DNA of 64,000 nucleotides from Winogradskya humida (GCF_016862215.1 NZ_BOMN01000087.1:62001-126000); one strand, 5' to 3'; numbered from the stretch's first letter, positions 34,366 to 42,917 are shown. Notes: generated by a model from the letters alone, not told the origin. Numbers and translations: made by a program.

Positions 34366-37300
34366 AGTTCCCCCTGGTAGGCATCCTTCGGCACGTTTTT
34401 TCGCGCCGCCGTGTCGATGTTCGGACCGGCCATCAGCGCGCAGAGCCGGTCGGCGTCGGCGTACTCGGCGTGGGTGGCCGTGGCCGCGTCGGCGAGCCGG
34501 CGCAGGGGTGCCGGCTGCCCGTCCTGGACCAGCACCACCCCGATCGTGCTGGTGTCGAGGAGGAGGACCGGGCCGCCCGGGTCGCGGCCCAGCGGCAGCA
34601 GCGCCTGCCACGCCGTGTCGAGGGCCGAACCCGAAAACCCGCCCTTGGCCTGCCGTTTGCCGTCCCGCACGGTCCATGCCGAGAGGACCGTACGCGCCTG
34701 CTCGTTGATCTGCCGAATGTCGCTCGCCCGCACGGTCGGCAGCTCCACCGCCGCGGGGATGATCAGCACCGACCCGTCCGCGGTGAGTGCCGGTGAGCCG
34801 TGCTGCTCTGGCCCGGTCAGCCCGGTGATCCGGGTGGCCGGCCCGGCCGACCAGGCCCGCAGCACCACCGCGTCCACGCTGCTGTTCGCCGCCGGGACCG
34901 TGACCGCCACCGTCGACCGGTCGAGGCTGACCGCGATGCTGTTGACCCGCTCGATCAGCTCCTGGCGGGCAGGCTCGGCACTGGTCAGCTCCACCCGGGC
35001 CAGCGCGGCGCGACCGTAGTAGACCTGCCCGGGCCTCGGCAGGAACTCGGTCACCAGCGCCTGACGTCCGCCGGGCCCAAGCCACAGGCCGTAGAGCCAG
35101 CTGTGCCACGGCAGGGTGCGTGGCGTCCGCTCGGCGCCGGTGGCCAGGTCCACCGTGTGCAGTTCGTTGACCACCGTGTCCGGGCTGGAGAACAGGGTCC
35201 CGTTCGTCAGGACGTACGCCATGGTCCGTTCGTCCGGGTCGAAGCTCAGCGCGGTCACCGGCGGGATCAGCCCGTCGACCTGGGCCGCGTAGACGACCTG
35301 ATGGCGTTCGTTGTCCCACACGACCAGGCAGCCGACCGTCAAGGCGATGCTGACCACCGGGCACGTGGGCACTGCCTTCGGGACGGGCTTCGGCAGCCGT
35401 TCCTTGTCGACCGGTGCGTCCGGGTTCGCCGGCAGCGTGGGGTACAGCTTGGCGACGTAGCCGACAAACCGGCCGCTGCTGCTGATGGTGGCTTCGACCA
35501 GGGTGTCGATGCTGCCGAACAGCTTGTCGAACGCCGGGTCACGGGTGACCTGACCCCCGGACAGGTGCCACAGCGCGCCGCGCCTGGCCGGGTCCTTGGT
35601 CACCATCGCGGTGCCGTCGGCGCTGATCCGGCCCGCCGGCGCCGACGTGTCCTGCGACGCCCAGCGCCCGGTCGACGGGTTCGCCGAGCCTGACGGCAGC
35701 GGCTGTGACGTGTCGGTTCTCGCGGCGAAGTAGTCCGGCACCAGCCGGTCGATGCCGCCGAGACCGCTCTGCCGGGCGGTGACGTTCCCGTCGGTACGCT
35801 CCGCGCGGATGGCGAGCTGGGCAGCACCCCAGCTGTCGAATCCGCCGAGTCGCGTGGCGGTGGCGGCCAGATCGGCGGCGGCCAGCTCCGAGCGTTGCCG
35901 GCCGGTGCTGCGATAGGTCAGGGTGATGGCCACCGCGAGGACGACGACCACGGCGAGCGCCGTCGTGGCCCACTTGCGCCGGCGTTTCACCCCGGCCGTG
36001 ATGTACTCGTGCTCGCCGGCGGTGAGGTCGGCGGCGCGGGGGCCCTTCGCCCATCGCCGGGCGTCGCGGAGCTCGGCGCCGGCGAGCAGCCTGCGCCCGG
36101 CCTTCAGCTCGGCGAGCCACTGAGCCCGGCGCTGGCGCATACCCTCCTGCCACAGCCGGAAGTTGCGGCTCTGGCCGGCCAGCTGCACCAGCCGCTGCCA
36201 GCTGGCCAGCAGCGATTCGTGGGCCAGCTCGACACCCGGGTCCGGCGCGGACCGCAACACCAACAGCCGGCTGGTGGCGAGCCGCTGCGCCGCCGTCCAC
36301 TGTGCGTCGTCCAGCTCGTCGCGGTGGGCCGTGCGCCGCACGGTGAGCGAGTCGTCGGGCAGTGGCCGCAGCAATTGGACCAGCAGCCGTTCGCCGGCGT
36401 GCTGGGCGGCCGGCGCCAGGCTGTCCCAGACGCTGTCGGCATATCCGGCCAGCGCGCCGCGCACGCCACCCAGCTCGTCGTACGCGGCGTGGGTGAGCAG
36501 CCCCCCGGTGCGGCGCTCCCACAGCTCGGTCAGCGTGAACTGCAACAGCGGCAGTGCTCCGGCTGCCAGCTCGACGTCTTCGAGGATCCTTTCGACCAGG
36601 CCCTTCTCGTACGTCACCGTGCCCATCCCCGCCAGCGGCCCGGTGATCACGCGGCGCAGCTCGCCGGTGCTCATCTCGCCGACGGTCACCGGCAGCCACA
36701 CGGTGGCCAGCTCGGCGAGCTCCGGGGCCCGCAGGCTCGCCCCGAGGAACGTGTCCCGCAGGTTGAGCAGCACTCCGACGCGGGGCCCGGCCCGCAGCGC
36801 CCGGCTGAACGCCGCCCGGTCGGCGGCCGGGCTGGTCAGCAGCTCCTCGAACTGGTCGACGGCGATCAGCAACCGCCCGCCGGTGCCGGTCAGCAGGGCA
36901 GCGGCCACGTCCGGCAGCTCACCGCGGCCGAGCCGGGCGGCCAGCTCGGTCACCGCGTCGAGGCGCCCCAGCGGGTCCCGCGCCGGCACGAGCAGCAGGT
37001 CGAGAGCCAGGGCCAGAGCGCGCAGCGGTGTGCCGGCGTCCGACGGCCGCAGCACCACGACCGGTGTCCCGGCGGCACGAAGCCGGGGAAGCACCCCCGC
37101 CAGCAGCAGCGACGACTTGCCCACACCGGACGGGCCGATGACGCAGACCACCGGCGCGCCCTGCGCGTGGCGCACGAGCCGGTCGGTGAGCTCCTCGCGG
37201 CCGAAGAAGACCGCCGTGTCGTCCTGGGTGAACGGTCGCAGACCCCGGAACGGCGGGGCCCGCTCGATGATCCCGGCCAGCTCCGGCCACGCGTCCAGCA

Positions 37301-37895
37301 GCCGCGCGGCGGGTAACAGGTAGCCGATCTTCGGGGGCGCCCCGGTGACCCGCTGCATCACCATGCCGACGGCGGCGTCGGCCTCGGGGTCCCACACCGG
37401 CGCCCCGGAGAACCCCGGATCCAGCGTGGACTCCCGGCCCGGCTCACTGAGGATCTCGACCCAGCCGGTGGCCACCGGGCCGCCCTCCCGGCCGTAGGCC
37501 CAGCTGCCCAGCTCCAGCCCGCGGGGGAAACCCACCATGATCAGCTGGCCGCCACCGGGCCGGTGATGCGCGTCGAGCACCAGCGGCCGTGCCCCGGCGG
37601 GTGGGTCGTCGAGCAGCCGCAGCCCGGCCACGTCGCCGGTGCGGTCGGCGAGCAGCGGCTCCCAGGCCACGACCTTGGCCCTCAGCCGGCGGCCCGGGGC
37701 GAGCAGCGGGAAGTCGACCTCCACGAGCCCAGCCGGCCGCGGCCCGCCGGGGGAGTGACCGAGAGCGCTCGCCACGACGTGCGCGGCGGTCACCACCTGG
37801 CGGGGGCCGACGAGCATCCCGGCGCCCTCCGGCCGATCGCCACGCCAGACGCGCACCAGCGCGGCCTCCAGCGGGATCCGGCCGGGTTCCGCCAT
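34353..37895 (-). CDS. Trypsin-like protease / STAND-type NTPase / transmembrane / propeller-like fusion protein
   Basis: A 1180-residue protein. Residues 1-205 form a trypsin-fold protease with an apparently intact triad: VVTAAHVV (His39), TGDVAGLRLL (Asp88), DPGFSGAPVWD (Ser163). FRGLRPFTQDD leads into an nSTAND1-type NTPase with Walker A GPSGVGKSS (254-262) and Walker B LLIAVDQFEE (342-351), then a helical region. A single transmembrane helix (642-661) precedes about 500 residues of strand-rich repeats resembling a degenerate beta-propeller. By topology the protease and NTPase are cytoplasmic and the propeller is outside. The gene overlaps the Trypco1 gene and is divergent from a CBASS operon. 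A role in immunity is inferred from this class and its neighbours. Confidence 0.82.
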   Translation of the reverse strand: MAEPGRIPLEAALVRVWRGDRPEGAGMLVGPRQVVTAAHVVASALGHSPGGPRPAGLVEVDFPLLAPGRRLRAKVVAWEPLLADRTGDVAGLRLLDDPPAGARPLVLDAHHRPGGGQLIMVGFPRGLELGSWAYGREGGPVATGWVEILSEPGRESTLDPGFSGAPVWDPEADAAVGMVMQRVTGAPPKIGYLLPAARLLDAWPELAGIIERAPPFRGLRPFTQDDTAVFFGREELTDRLVRHAQGAPVVCVIGPSGVGKSSLLLAGVLPRLRAAGTPVVVLRPSDAGTPLRALALALDLLLVPARDPLGRLDAVTELAARLGRGELPDVAAALLTGTGGRLLIAVDQFEELLTSPAADRAAFSRALRAGPRVGVLLNLRDTFLGASLRAPELAELATVWLPVTVGEMSTGELRRVITGPLAGMGTVTYEKGLVERILEDVELAAGALPLLQFTLTELWERRTGGLLTHAAYDELGGVRGALAGYADSVWDSLAPAAQHAGERLLVQLLRPLPDDSLTVRRTAHRDELDDAQWTAAQRLATSRLLVLRSAPDPGVELAHESLLASWQRLVQLAGQSRNFRLWQEGMRQRRAQWLAELKAGRRLLAGAELRDARRWAKGPRAADLTAGEHEYITAGVKRRRKWATTALAVVVVLAVAITLTYRSTGRQRSELAAADLAATATRLGGFDSWGAAQLAIRAERTDGNVTARQSGLGGIDRLVPDYFAARTDTSQPLPSGSANPSTGRWASQDTSAPAGRISADGTAMVTKDPARRGALWHLSGGQVTRDPAFDKLFGSIDTLVEATISSSGRFVGYVAKLYPTLPANPDAPVDKERLPKPVPKAVPTCPVVSIALTVGCLVVWDNERHQVVYAAQVDGLIPPVTALSFDPDERTMAYVLTNGTLFSSPDTVVNELHTVDLATGAERTPRTLPWHSWLYGLWLGPGGRQALVTEFLPRPGQVYYGRAALARVELTSAEPARQELIERVNSIAVSLDRSTVAVTVPAANSSVDAVVLRAWSAGPATRITGLTGPEQHGSPALTADGSVLIIPAAVELPTVRASDIRQINEQARTVLSAWTVRDGKRQAKGGFSGSALDTAWQALLPLGRDPGGPVLLLDTSTIGVVLVQDGQPAPLRRLADAATATHAEYADADRLCALMAGPNIDTAARKNVPKDAYQGELCPN

Positions 37896-38315
37896 CGATC
37901 ACCCTCCCGGTCTCGGCGTACATCCACGGTAGCGAATACACGCACCGCGGGACGTCCCCGGTTCACCGTCCGGCCGGCTGATCGTCCAGTTTCCCTCAGC
38001 TTGCCGTTTAACCTCGCGCCCCACCCCGACGTCGCTGCGTCATGAAGGGTGACTACGGTGCGTGCCGTCCAGTGCGCTGAACGCGGGAGGCGATGGGACC
38101 GAACGCGCGTTCTCTGCGGCAGATCCGTGCATCCACTTCGGCCTGCTTGGCCAAGCGATCAAGATTCTACTTCCTTACCGGCAAGCGTGATAAGTCTTCA
38201 CTTTAATAACAAATGACACCACACAGAATGCTCCGGATATTTTGTCAGAGGCTCCCAGTACCCTGACCCTGGCTTGCTCGGCCGAGCAAGCTGATCAGGC
38301 GAAGGAGTCACTAAG
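37896..38315. other. 420-bp divergent gap between the trypsin-STAND gene and the CBASS operon
   Basis: No convincing gene. The right half is visibly A/T-richer than the neighbourhood (around 38160-38265, for example the TTTAATAAC stretch) and probably holds the CBASS promoter. A perfect palindrome lies close to the CD-NTase ribosome binding site. Confidence 0.5.
38272..38291. promoter_or_regulatory. Perfect 20-bp palindrome 24 bp upstream of the CD-NTase start
   Basis: GCTTGCTCGG is followed immediately by its reverse complement CCGAGCAAGC, 10 bases before the AAGGAG ribosome binding site. It could be an operator or form a hairpin in the leader that limits translation of the CBASS operon. 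Confidence 0.5.
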
Positions 38316-39200
38316 TTGGGGCTGGAAGAAAAGCTGGCGGGTTGGACGGGGCCGTCCAGCTCAACGGAGCAAGACAAGCAAGAACGTACTGAACGGATGA
38401 TCCGTGAGGCGATCAAAGAGCATGCGGCCTTCGACGCCTGCGATCTTCGGATCTACGCCAAAGGGTCGTACGCCAACAACACGAACGTCAAAACCGACAG
38501 CGACGTGGACATCGCCGTGCAATGCCGCGACGTCATGTACTGGGACGAGGCCAAGCCCGGTATCCACACCTCCACCTCGCCGTACCAGGGCATCTGGACT
38601 CCCACGAAACTGCGCTCCGAGCTCCAAAACGCGCTGGTGAAGAAGTTTCCGGGCCAGGTAGACACGTCCGGCTCGACCGCCTTCCGTATCCACTCGGGTA
38701 GCGCCCGGGTGGACGCCGACGTGGTGCCGTGTTTCAACTACCGGTACTACTTCGCCTCCGGCGGCCGCGACGGCGCCAAAGTGTTCAAGAAGGACGGCTT
38801 CAGCCTGATCAACTATCCCGATCAGCAGCTCGCGAACGGCCGGGACAAAAACAACCGCACCGGCAAGAACTACAAGAAGACCGTCCGGATTATGAAGCGC
38901 GTCGAAAACGCCATGGTCCTCGACGGCAAACACCGCGAGGTGCCGTCGTTCTTCGTCGAATGCCTCGTCTACCATTGCCCGGACGACATCTTCTCCCGGT
39001 CGACGTGGACCGACGTCGTGCGCGGCGTCATCAACCACATTTACCACGGCCTCGACGGCGCAGAACCCTCCGACGCCTCCCAGCGGTGGCTCGAAGTCAG
39101 TGAATGCAAATGGCTCTTCCAGCCTGGCCAGGCCTGGACCCGGGCCGACGGACGCGCCTTTGCCCAAGCCACCTGGACCTATCTCGGCCTGACTTCATGA
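38316..39200 (+). CDS. CD-NTase (cGAS/DncV-like nucleotidyltransferase) of a CBASS system
   Basis: This 294-residue protein begins at TTG (38316) behind AAGGAG. The nucleotidyltransferase core is clear: AKGSYANNTNVKTDSDVDIAV supplies the G-S motif (50-51) and the first two acidic residues (Asp63, Asp65), and SARVDADVVPCF supplies the third (Asp133, with Asp135 nearby). A helical C-terminal domain follows. CD-NTases make cyclic di- or trinucleotide signals upon phage infection that activate a downstream effector. The effector gene overlaps the stop codon by ATGA. The product nucleotide cannot be predicted from sequence here. Confidence 0.9.
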   Translation: MGLEEKLAGWTGPSSSTEQDKQERTERMIREAIKEHAAFDACDLRIYAKGSYANNTNVKTDSDVDIAVQCRDVMYWDEAKPGIHTSTSPYQGIWTPTKLRSELQNALVKKFPGQVDTSGSTAFRIHSGSARVDADVVPCFNYRYYFASGGRDGAKVFKKDGFSLINYPDQQLANGRDKNNRTGKNYKKTVRIMKRVENAMVLDGKHREVPSFFVECLVYHCPDDIFSRSTWTDVVRGVINHIYHGLDGAEPSDASQRWLEVSECKWLFQPGQAWTRADGRAFAQATWTYLGLTS

Positions 39201-39814
39201 AACGCAGCATCACCATCCGGGTGGTCGCCGCGGTGGTCGTCATCGTCCTGGCTGCGGGCACCTGGCTGACCAGCGGAAAACTCGACACGGGCTGGATGCG
39301 GGTCTTCTCCGCCGCCGTCCTGATCGCCACCCTGATCCTGGGCGCCTGGGATCTCTGGCTCTGGCGACTTAGCCTCGTCCAGCGGATTCCGGGCATCCCC
39401 CGCTGTGTACGCGGAACCTGGCAGGGAACCCTCACCTCCTTCTGGGTCAACCCTGCAACCGGGGCGTCACCAGCACCCAAGACCGTCTACCTGGTCATCC
39501 ACCAGACCGCCACCCTTGCCACCGTCAAGCTGTTCACCGACGAATCACGGTCGACTTCCACGCTGGCCGCCGTATCCGTCGTGGACAACGCGTGGACGCT
39601 GGCTTATCTCTATCTCAACCGCCCCGACATACGTGTCGAACCCCGAAGCAGGATGCATCACGGGTCGACGGTCTTCGACGTATCCGGAAGTCCCGCCTCG
39701 CGACTAACCGGCCGCTACTGGACCGACCGCGACAGCAAAGGCCAGCTTGAGTTCACCCGGCGTCACCACAAACTGGCAGACGACTTCCTCGAAGCAGCCA
39801 CCTATTTCGCGTGA
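39197..39814 (+). CDS. Cap15-like CBASS effector (two transmembrane helices plus beta-barrel)
   Basis: The 205-residue protein has two N-terminal membrane helices (VVAAVVVIVLAAGTWL and FSAAVLIATLILGAWDLWLW). A strand-rich C-terminal domain of about 130 residues begins CVRGTWQGTLTSFW, followed by YLVIHQTATLATVKLFT and GRYWTDRDSKGQLEF. This two-helix plus beta-barrel plan is that of Cap15 (S-2TM-beta) effectors, which bind the CD-NTase signal and disrupt the inner membrane. The start overlaps the CD-NTase stop. No E1/E2/JAB or HORMA/TRIP13 genes accompany it, so this is a minimal two-gene type I CBASS. Confidence 0.82.
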   Translation: MKRSITIRVVAAVVVIVLAAGTWLTSGKLDTGWMRVFSAAVLIATLILGAWDLWLWRLSLVQRIPGIPRCVRGTWQGTLTSFWVNPATGASPAPKTVYLVIHQTATLATVKLFTDESRSTSTLAAVSVVDNAWTLAYLYLNRPDIRVEPRSRMHHGSTVFDVSGSPASRLTGRYWTDRDSKGQLEFTRRHHKLADDFLEAATYFA

Positions 39815-40050
39815 CCGGCGAACATCGATGCTGTCGGCGCCACAAGAGGGAGATTGCCCAACTGGCGGGCGCATGTGGGCCTACCCGAACATGCCAGCAC
39901 GGATGGGCCATCGCGGTCGGCCGGCCGGTTGGTGATCTTCACGGTCGGCCAACAGGATCGACCTTGGCTAGATGGCGCCGCTCTTCTTGGCTAGATGACG
40001 GTGCGCCGCTAGCCCCGCATCGCGGCCATGAGAGCGTGCCGCCGGAATAG
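39811..40050 (+). CDS. Small Cys/His-containing ORF coupled to cap15 (uncertain)
   Basis: A 79-residue frame beginning at a GTG that overlaps the Cap15 stop (GTGA, 39811-39814). The first 35 residues contain HRCCRRHKREIAQLAG and GPTRTCQHGW, a Cys/His cluster like a small zinc-binding motif, but I recognise no family. The second half contains two direct copies of CTTGGCTAGATG (39963-39974 and 39986-39997) and weak codon bias. It may be a real third CBASS-operon gene, or debris. Confidence 0.3.
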   Translation: MTGEHRCCRRHKREIAQLAGACGPTRTCQHGWAIAVGRPVGDLHGRPTGSTLARWRRSSWLDDGAPLAPHRGHESVPPE

Positions 40051-40275
40051 TGGTCGAAGATTGGTTTGTTGCTCGTTAGCGGCAGGGTTGCTGTCATTGC
40101 CGAGGCGAAGTACGGCATGGGCGGGCCTCGTGAATAAGGCGCGCGGGATTTCCTCCGTTACGCAGGAATGCCTTCCTGTGTCCGGCTCGTCCGCGTAGAG
40201 CCACCACGTCGCCCATGTCGTGTCCATTCCCGCCGGACTCGCCACCGGTTGTGGACTTGGGTTGAGTGCTGTCAC
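40009..40275 (-). CDS. Possible small hypothetical protein (88 aa)
   Basis: An ATG-initiated frame giving MTALNPSPQPVASPAGMDTT... with a plausible mixed composition but only moderate third-position G/C. Its 3' end overlaps the small ORF after cap15. No ribosome binding site of note and no known family. Included because codon use on this strand is no worse than on the other. Confidence 0.2.
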   Translation of the reverse strand: MTALNPSPQPVASPAGMDTTWATWWLYADEPDTGRHSCVTEEIPRALFTRPAHAVLRLGNDSNPAANEQQTNLRPLFRRHALMAAMRG

Positions 40276-40335
40276 ATCCGCGCGTTAATTGTCGTGTCAA
40301 GCCCCGGGTGTGATGGAGAGTTCGGTGTTCGTGGG

Positions 40336-40698
40336 TTAGTAGGCGGCGGTGTACTTCACCAGCCAGCGGTTGGTGAACCGGCCCCAGTCGAACAGGTCAC
40401 CGGCGGCACGCCTGCGGTCCCGCTCATCTTCGGCGACGGCGTGTGCCCGGTGGGAGTTCGCCTCACGGAACAACGCTCGTGCGGCCTCGATCCATATCAG
40501 CTTGCCGTCCGGTGTCCGGGCTTCGGGAGAGTCGCGCCGTAGCCGGGTGGTGTGGCCGAGAGCTTTTCCGAAGGCCCGCCGAACCTTGTGCTCACGCCGG
40601 AACTCTTCGGTTGCCGCGGAGTGGTTCCGGCGCCGTGTCGGGTCACGCATCCACGCCAGTTCAACGGTCGTAAAGATCTCCAGCTGAGCGTATTTCAT
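40336..40698 (-). CDS. Hypothetical basic protein (120 aa)
   Basis: This 120-residue protein (MKYAQLEIFTTVELAWMRDPTRRRNHS...) is rich in Arg and predicted mostly helical, ending in DWGRFTNRWLVKYTAAY. AAGGA directly abuts the ATG at 40698. The frame is open further upstream but that part lacks coding character. Related small proteins with the same VELAWMRDP opening seem familiar from other actinomycetes, but I cannot name a function. It lies in the lower-G+C island between CBASS and the transposase relic. Confidence 0.5.
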   Translation of the reverse strand: MKYAQLEIFTTVELAWMRDPTRRRNHSAATEEFRREHKVRRAFGKALGHTTRLRRDSPEARTPDGKLIWIEAARALFREANSHRAHAVAEDERDRRRAAGDLFDWGRFTNRWLVKYTAAY

Positions 40699-40983
40699 TC
40701 CTTGATTATTCTCACGGAGCACCATGATCGGAAGGGCGGGTGTGCCATTGTAGGGTTGAGGGGGATCACACAAATTAGAATGGCAGATAGCGAGTATTCG
40801 GATAGCCATGAAGTGGTCGCGGATGGATCCCGGGAAGCGATCCTCGGGCTCACCGCGCCACGAGTTCGTTGGCCGCCTTGCTGTCATCGGCAGATCCGTG
40901 TACTCGTCGGGGTGGCCTCCGAGCCGTCTGCTGTGACAGAGCGTCATGCGGAGGCTGGGGTTGACGCTTCGGCATGCTGATGC
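40699..40983. other. Gap of about 285 bp with no convincing gene
   Basis: Contains an A/T-rich patch (GGATCACACAAATTAGAATGG at 40767-40787 region) that may be the promoter of the minus-strand gene ending at 40336, and then the sequence leading into the transposase relic. I see no other feature. Confidence 0.35.
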
Positions 40984-41670
40984 ATGACCCGGCGGGCGGA
41001 CGCCTTATTCGAGCTGACTGAGGCGCTGCTGTGTACCGACGGACCGGTCAAAACGCTGGTCGGGTTGTCACTTGCGCCGGAGCACCGGCGCGGCCACGGC
41101 GCCCATGTATAACGCGCTCAACCACGGCCGTACCGACGTCGAGGTGCTGCGCCAGCGCAACTGCAGTCCGCAGCGCTCGTTTCTGCCACACCTACGGGCG
41201 TGGCAAGGACGGACATCGGATGATCCCGGGCTGGCCGTACTCGTTCATTGCCGCCCTGGAGACCGGCCGCACCTCCTGGACCGTCCTGCTCGACGCCGGC
41301 TACGAAGCCCCGCGCATCGCCTGGCTGCTGCGCGACCTGCCGGTGGAGATCCGCGGCCGGATGCGCTCCGACCGGGTGCTGCGCCGAGCGACCCTGCCAC
41401 GCGTCTACCAGGCACTGGGTGGTCGGCCGGCCAGGCACGGCGGCGAGTTCGTCTTCGGTGACCCCGCCACCTGGGACGTCGAGCACGCGGTCACCCGTAC
41501 CAACACCCGCCTCTATGGCCAGGCTCGCGCCCAGGCGTGGGACGGCTGCACCCGCGGCTGTCCCGCCGCGCCGCCTGGGTAGATCACGACCAGGCGTTGC
41601 CGGTCATCGAGGGCACGGTCATCCGGCTCACCGTCGAGCACCTGCCCAGCCGCGCCCCGCCGAAATCTGG
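40984..41670 (+). pseudogene. Degenerate IS701-type transposase (internal deletion and frameshifts)
   Basis: The start MTRRADALFELTEALL followed by CTDGPVKTLVGLSLAPEHRRGHGAMYNALNHGR matches the N-terminus of a common actinobacterial IS701-like transposase. After a deletion and frame change the sequence continues SFCHTYGRGKDGHRMIPGWPYS, then RTSWTVLLDAGYEAPRIAWLLRDLP, RMRSDRVLRRATLPRVYQ, GEFVFGDPATWD and, in a third frame, LHPRLSRRAAWVDHDQALPVIEGTVIRL. Sequence homology stops about 41670, well before the normal C-terminus. The element is dead, and inverted ends cannot be defined. Confidence 0.75.
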
Positions 41671-41716
41671 ACTCCGCCTCGCTCCGACCTCGGTTATGAA
41701 ACAGGCCTCGGCAGGC

Positions 41717-42733
41717 TCAGGACTCGCGGACCACCAGGTGGCCGTGGACGACGTGGGTGCCCGGGGCGGGGTTGCCGTCGATCGCGGCGAGCAGCAGGTC
41801 GCCCGCGCGCCGGCCGATCTCCTCGAGGCCCAGGTCGACTGTGGTCAGTGGGGGGCGGGCGGCCTCGGCCAGGACCGCCCAGTTGTCGGTGCCGACCAGG
41901 CCGACCTGCTCGGGCAGGTTCAGCCCGGATTCGCGCAGGCCGTCCGCGACGCCGCGGGCCACCACGTCGTTGCCGCAGAACACGCCGTCGATGTCCGGGA
42001 CGCTGCGCAGCAACTGGGCGGCCGCGAAGCGTCCCCACACCTCGGTCCATCCGCCGAACAGGGGATCTCCGGCGAGCTCCAGCCCGAATTCGGCGAGTGC
42101 CTCGGCGGCGCCGGCGGCGCGCTCGCGTGCCGAGGCGTGTGACTGGGGGCCGGTGATGTGGGCGATGCGCCGGCGGCCGGTTTTGACCAGGTGCTCGATG
42201 GCGAGCCGGGCGGCGCCGCGCTCGTCGCTGACGACGCTGCAGTCCTGCGGGTCGGTGCTGCGGGCGAAGGCGTAGACGACGGGGACCGGCAGGTCGTCGC
42301 TCAGCGGGCGCCGGGCGTCGGTGCGGCGCCCGGCCACGATGATGCCGTCGACCTGGCGGTCGAGCAGTTTGCGCAGGTGGTGGCGCTCGCGGATGGGGTC
42401 GTCGCGGCTGTCGCAGAGGAAGGCGTCCATCTCGCCGACGCCGAGGGAATCCTCGACGCCGCGCATGACCGGGATGCTGAAGCGGCCGTAGCTGTCGGTG
42501 GTGATGATGCCGACGGTGAAGGTCCGGCCGCTGAGCAGGCTGCGCGCGACGGTGCTGGGGCTGAAGCCGAGCTCGTCGGCGGCGGCGCGGACCCGGGCGC
42601 GGGTTTCCTCCCGGAGGCTGCCCCGGCCGTTGAGCGCCTTCGAGACGGTGCCGGGGGAGACCCCGGCGAGAGCGGCGACGTCGGCGATGCCGGCTCGCCG
42701 CGTCATCGCCCGGGAGGCGGTGCTGTCGGTCAT
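41717..42733 (-). CDS. LacI-family transcriptional repressor
   Basis: This 338-residue repressor has an N-terminal helix-turn-helix (GIADVAALAGVSPGTVSKALNGRGSLREETRARVRAAADELGF) with the hinge motif STVARSLLSGRTFTVG, and a periplasmic-binding-protein-like sensor domain (GIIVAGRR, GVFCGNDVVARGVADGL, TTVDLGLEEIGRRAGDLLL). The ATG at 42733 has GGAG upstream. It is divergent from the GH127/ABC operon and shares operator-like dyads with it, so it is presumably released by an arabinose-containing sugar. Confidence 0.93.
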   Translation of the reverse strand: MTDSTASRAMTRRAGIADVAALAGVSPGTVSKALNGRGSLREETRARVRAAADELGFSPSTVARSLLSGRTFTVGIITTDSYGRFSIPVMRGVEDSLGVGEMDAFLCDSRDDPIRERHHLRKLLDRQVDGIIVAGRRTDARRPLSDDLPVPVVYAFARSTDPQDCSVVSDERGAARLAIEHLVKTGRRRIAHITGPQSHASARERAAGAAEALAEFGLELAGDPLFGGWTEVWGRFAAAQLLRSVPDIDGVFCGNDVVARGVADGLRESGLNLPEQVGLVGTDNWAVLAEAARPPLTTVDLGLEEIGRRAGDLLLAAIDGNPAPGTHVVHGHLVVRES

Positions 42734-42746
42734 GGGCAACTCCGGC

Positions 42747-42791
42747 GGGCAGCGAAAGGGTGGGCAGCGCAAGGGCAGGTAGCGAAGCGGG
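42747..42791. repeat. Three imperfect tandem 15-bp repeats
   Basis: Three units of the form GGGCAGCGAAAGGGT, GGGCAGCGCAAGGGC and AGGTAGCGAAGCGGG lie just upstream of the lacI start. They sit in the lacI leader and may simply be slippage products. Confidence 0.5.
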
Positions 42792-42849
42792 GGCGGCGAA
42801 ATCGGTGGGCGCGAGCAGAGCATAGGCGGAAAAGGTTTTCCGACCAAAG

Positions 42850-42861
42850 GTTAGCGCTAAC
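42850..42861. promoter_or_regulatory. LacI-type operator dyad
   Basis: GTTAGCGCTAAC is a perfect 12-bp palindrome with the CG centre typical of LacI-family operators, in the divergent gap between lacI and the GH127 gene. Confidence 0.6.
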
Positions 42862-42881
42862 AAGCCAGTGTGACTTAGGTC

Positions 42882-42910
42882 TTGACCAACCGGGGTGAAC
42901 ATCCTAACTT
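42882..42910 (+). promoter_or_regulatory. Housekeeping-type promoter for the GH127 operon
   Basis: TTGACC (42882-42887) and TAACTT (42905-42910) are separated by exactly 17 bases. The expected transcription start, near 42917, falls at the second operator dyad. This is one of the clearest promoters in the window. Confidence 0.6.
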
Positions 42911-42917
42911 GGCGCTA

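Noticed and set aside
38198..38416. Minus-strand frame across the CD-NTase start
   Set aside because: It overlaps the palindrome and the certain CD-NTase start and has no coding character.
40984..41670. Intact insertion sequence
   Set aside because: The transposase has an internal deletion and at least two frame changes, and no inverted ends or target duplication could be found.
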